Shown here piece by piece: positions 5,516 to 5,775 of a stretch of DNA of 5,775 nucleotides. This DNA is from 40CM-2-70-7 sp035279865 (lineage in GTDB: Bacteria; Gemmatimonadota; Gemmatimonadetes; Gemmatimonadales; GWC2-71-9), in the NCBI GenBank assembly GCA_035279865.1, contig DATEGY010000313.1, forward strand, positions 1 to 5,775, read 5' to 3'. The position numbers and the translations under genes are program-made. A model generated the notes under the pieces. The model saw only the letters and a list, made by a program, of their open reading frames with translations. It did no database searches and was not told where the DNA came from. How positions within the stretch are numbered: the stretch's first letter is position 1; the number at the start of each line of letters is the position of its first letter.

Positions 5516-5775
5516 GCGTCTGCGCCTTGAGCGCTTCGGGCCGCGTGGGGTAGTGGCCCACGCGCACCTTGATCAGTCCAGTCGAGTCGCGCGGCACGAC
5601 GTGTCCCTCATATCCCATCACCTTGAGACGTGTGAGCAGAGCGTCGACGTCGGCGGCGCTCTTCACCGCCAGCACCTGGACGGCGTATGTCGTCTTGACG
5701 GCGCCACCCGGGACCGCAGGGGAGGTGTCCCGGGTCGGCGTCGCCGGAGCGGCGGGCGGGGTGGCCGGTGCCGTC
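5466..5775 (-). CDS. SPOR-domain protein, C-terminal part (5' end outside window)
   Basis: This is the last 102 residues of a larger protein; the reading frame is open to the right window edge, so the true start is not visible. A Pro/Ala/Thr-rich linker (about the first 30 visible residues, starting TAPATPPAAPATPTRDTSPA) is followed by a domain of about 70 residues starting TYAVQVLAVKSAADVDALLT and containing GLIKVRVGHYPTRPEAL. The opening YAVQV strand, the later KVRVGHYPTRPEA segment and the closing FVV strand match the SPOR (Sporulation-related) family. Known SPOR domains bind glycan strands stripped of stem peptides in septal peptidoglycan, and many sit at the C-terminus of envelope proteins behind a disordered linker. 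A role in the periplasm or at the division site is therefore inferred; the N-terminal part that would fix it is missing. A GTG at 5675 could be mistaken for a start, but it lies inside the SPOR domain. The stop TGA (5468-5466) overlaps the mutS start. Confidence 0.85.
   Translation of the reverse strand, partial: TAPATPPAAPATPTRDTSPAVPGGAVKTTYAVQVLAVKSAADVDALLTRLKVMGYEGHVVPRDSTGLIKVRVGHYPTRPEALKAQTQLKARLGGQPFVVTEP
5477..5481 (-). promoter_or_regulatory. Probable Shine-Dalgarno for mutS (GGTGA)
   Basis: On the minus strand GGTGA lies 7 nt before the TTG at 5469, inside the end of the SPOR gene. It supports the TTG start. In the predicted hairpin at 5463-5515 it falls in the loop next to the stem. 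The match to the anti-Shine-Dalgarno sequence is partial, so it is a modest site that may rely on coupling from the upstream gene. Confidence 0.5.
5706..5735 (-). repeat. 9-bp perfect inverted repeat in the linker-coding part of the SPOR gene
   Basis: ACCCGGGAC (5706-5714) and GTCCCGGGT (5727-5735) are exact reverse complements with a 12-nt spacer. The repeat lies in the codons for the Pro/Ala/Thr-rich linker just before the SPOR domain. It would make a strong RNA hairpin, but the following bases on the minus strand contain no U-run and the reading frame continues through it. Each arm contains the palindrome CCCGGG. In such a GC-rich linker it may be a by-product of composition. Confidence 0.6.

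Larger units (their letters stand above)
1..5775 (-). other. Overlapping five-gene operon (SPOR - mutS - TonB_C lipoprotein - cbs - ddl)
   Basis: All five genes run in one direction, and each start lies within the end of the previous gene: TTGA (5469-5466), ATGA (2854-2851), a 17-nt overlap (2214-2198), and TGATG (831-827). There is no room for a promoter or terminator between genes, except ones hidden in coding sequence. One transcript with coupled translation is the simplest reading. Its ends lie outside the window. Confidence 0.85.

Noticed and set aside
3688..5553. Plus-strand open frames (3688-4545, 4705-5553) opposite mutS
   Set aside because: Same cause: antisense shadows of a convincing MutS frame, with no family motif and no ribosome-binding site that I can see.

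Overview
The window is GC-rich (roughly two thirds G+C by eye) and almost fully coding. All genes are on the minus strand, so they are read from right to left. In transcription order they are: the 3' end of a SPOR-domain protein gene, a complete mutS, a complete small putative lipoprotein gene with a TonB C-terminal domain, a complete cystathionine beta-synthase type gene, and the first 276 codons of a D-alanine--D-alanine ligase gene that leaves the window at position 1. No stretch longer than 300 bases lacks a gene, and there are no intergenic gaps at all.

Every junction is an overlap. SPOR/mutS share 4 nt (TTGA, with a TTG start), mutS/lipoprotein share 4 nt (ATGA), lipoprotein/cbs share 17 nt, and cbs/ddl share 1 nt (TGATG). 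This is the pattern of one polycistronic, translationally coupled operon. I see no promoter or intrinsic terminator inside the window; both must lie outside it.

The genes mix functions. MutS does DNA mismatch repair, the CBS enzyme belongs to sulfur amino acid metabolism, and SPOR, TonB_C and Ddl relate to the cell envelope and peptidoglycan. The most unusual signal is a perfect 13-bp inverted repeat across the SPOR/mutS junction. In the mRNA it would put the mutS TTG start codon and the SPOR stop codon in a stem and the Shine-Dalgarno-like GGTGA in the loop. A second unusual feature is the lipoprotein's domain order: its TonB_C domain precedes a Pro/Lys/Asp/Thr-rich tail instead of following a Pro-rich linker.

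The organism is a GC-rich Gram-negative-type bacterium, judging from the lipoprotein with a TonB_C domain, the SPOR domain and Ddl. The Asp/Thr/Pro-rich low-complexity tail reminds me of Gemmatimonadota proteins, but that placement is an inference from style, not a demonstrated assignment. I found no mobile element, CRISPR, tRNA or rRNA, and no clear sign of horizontal transfer.
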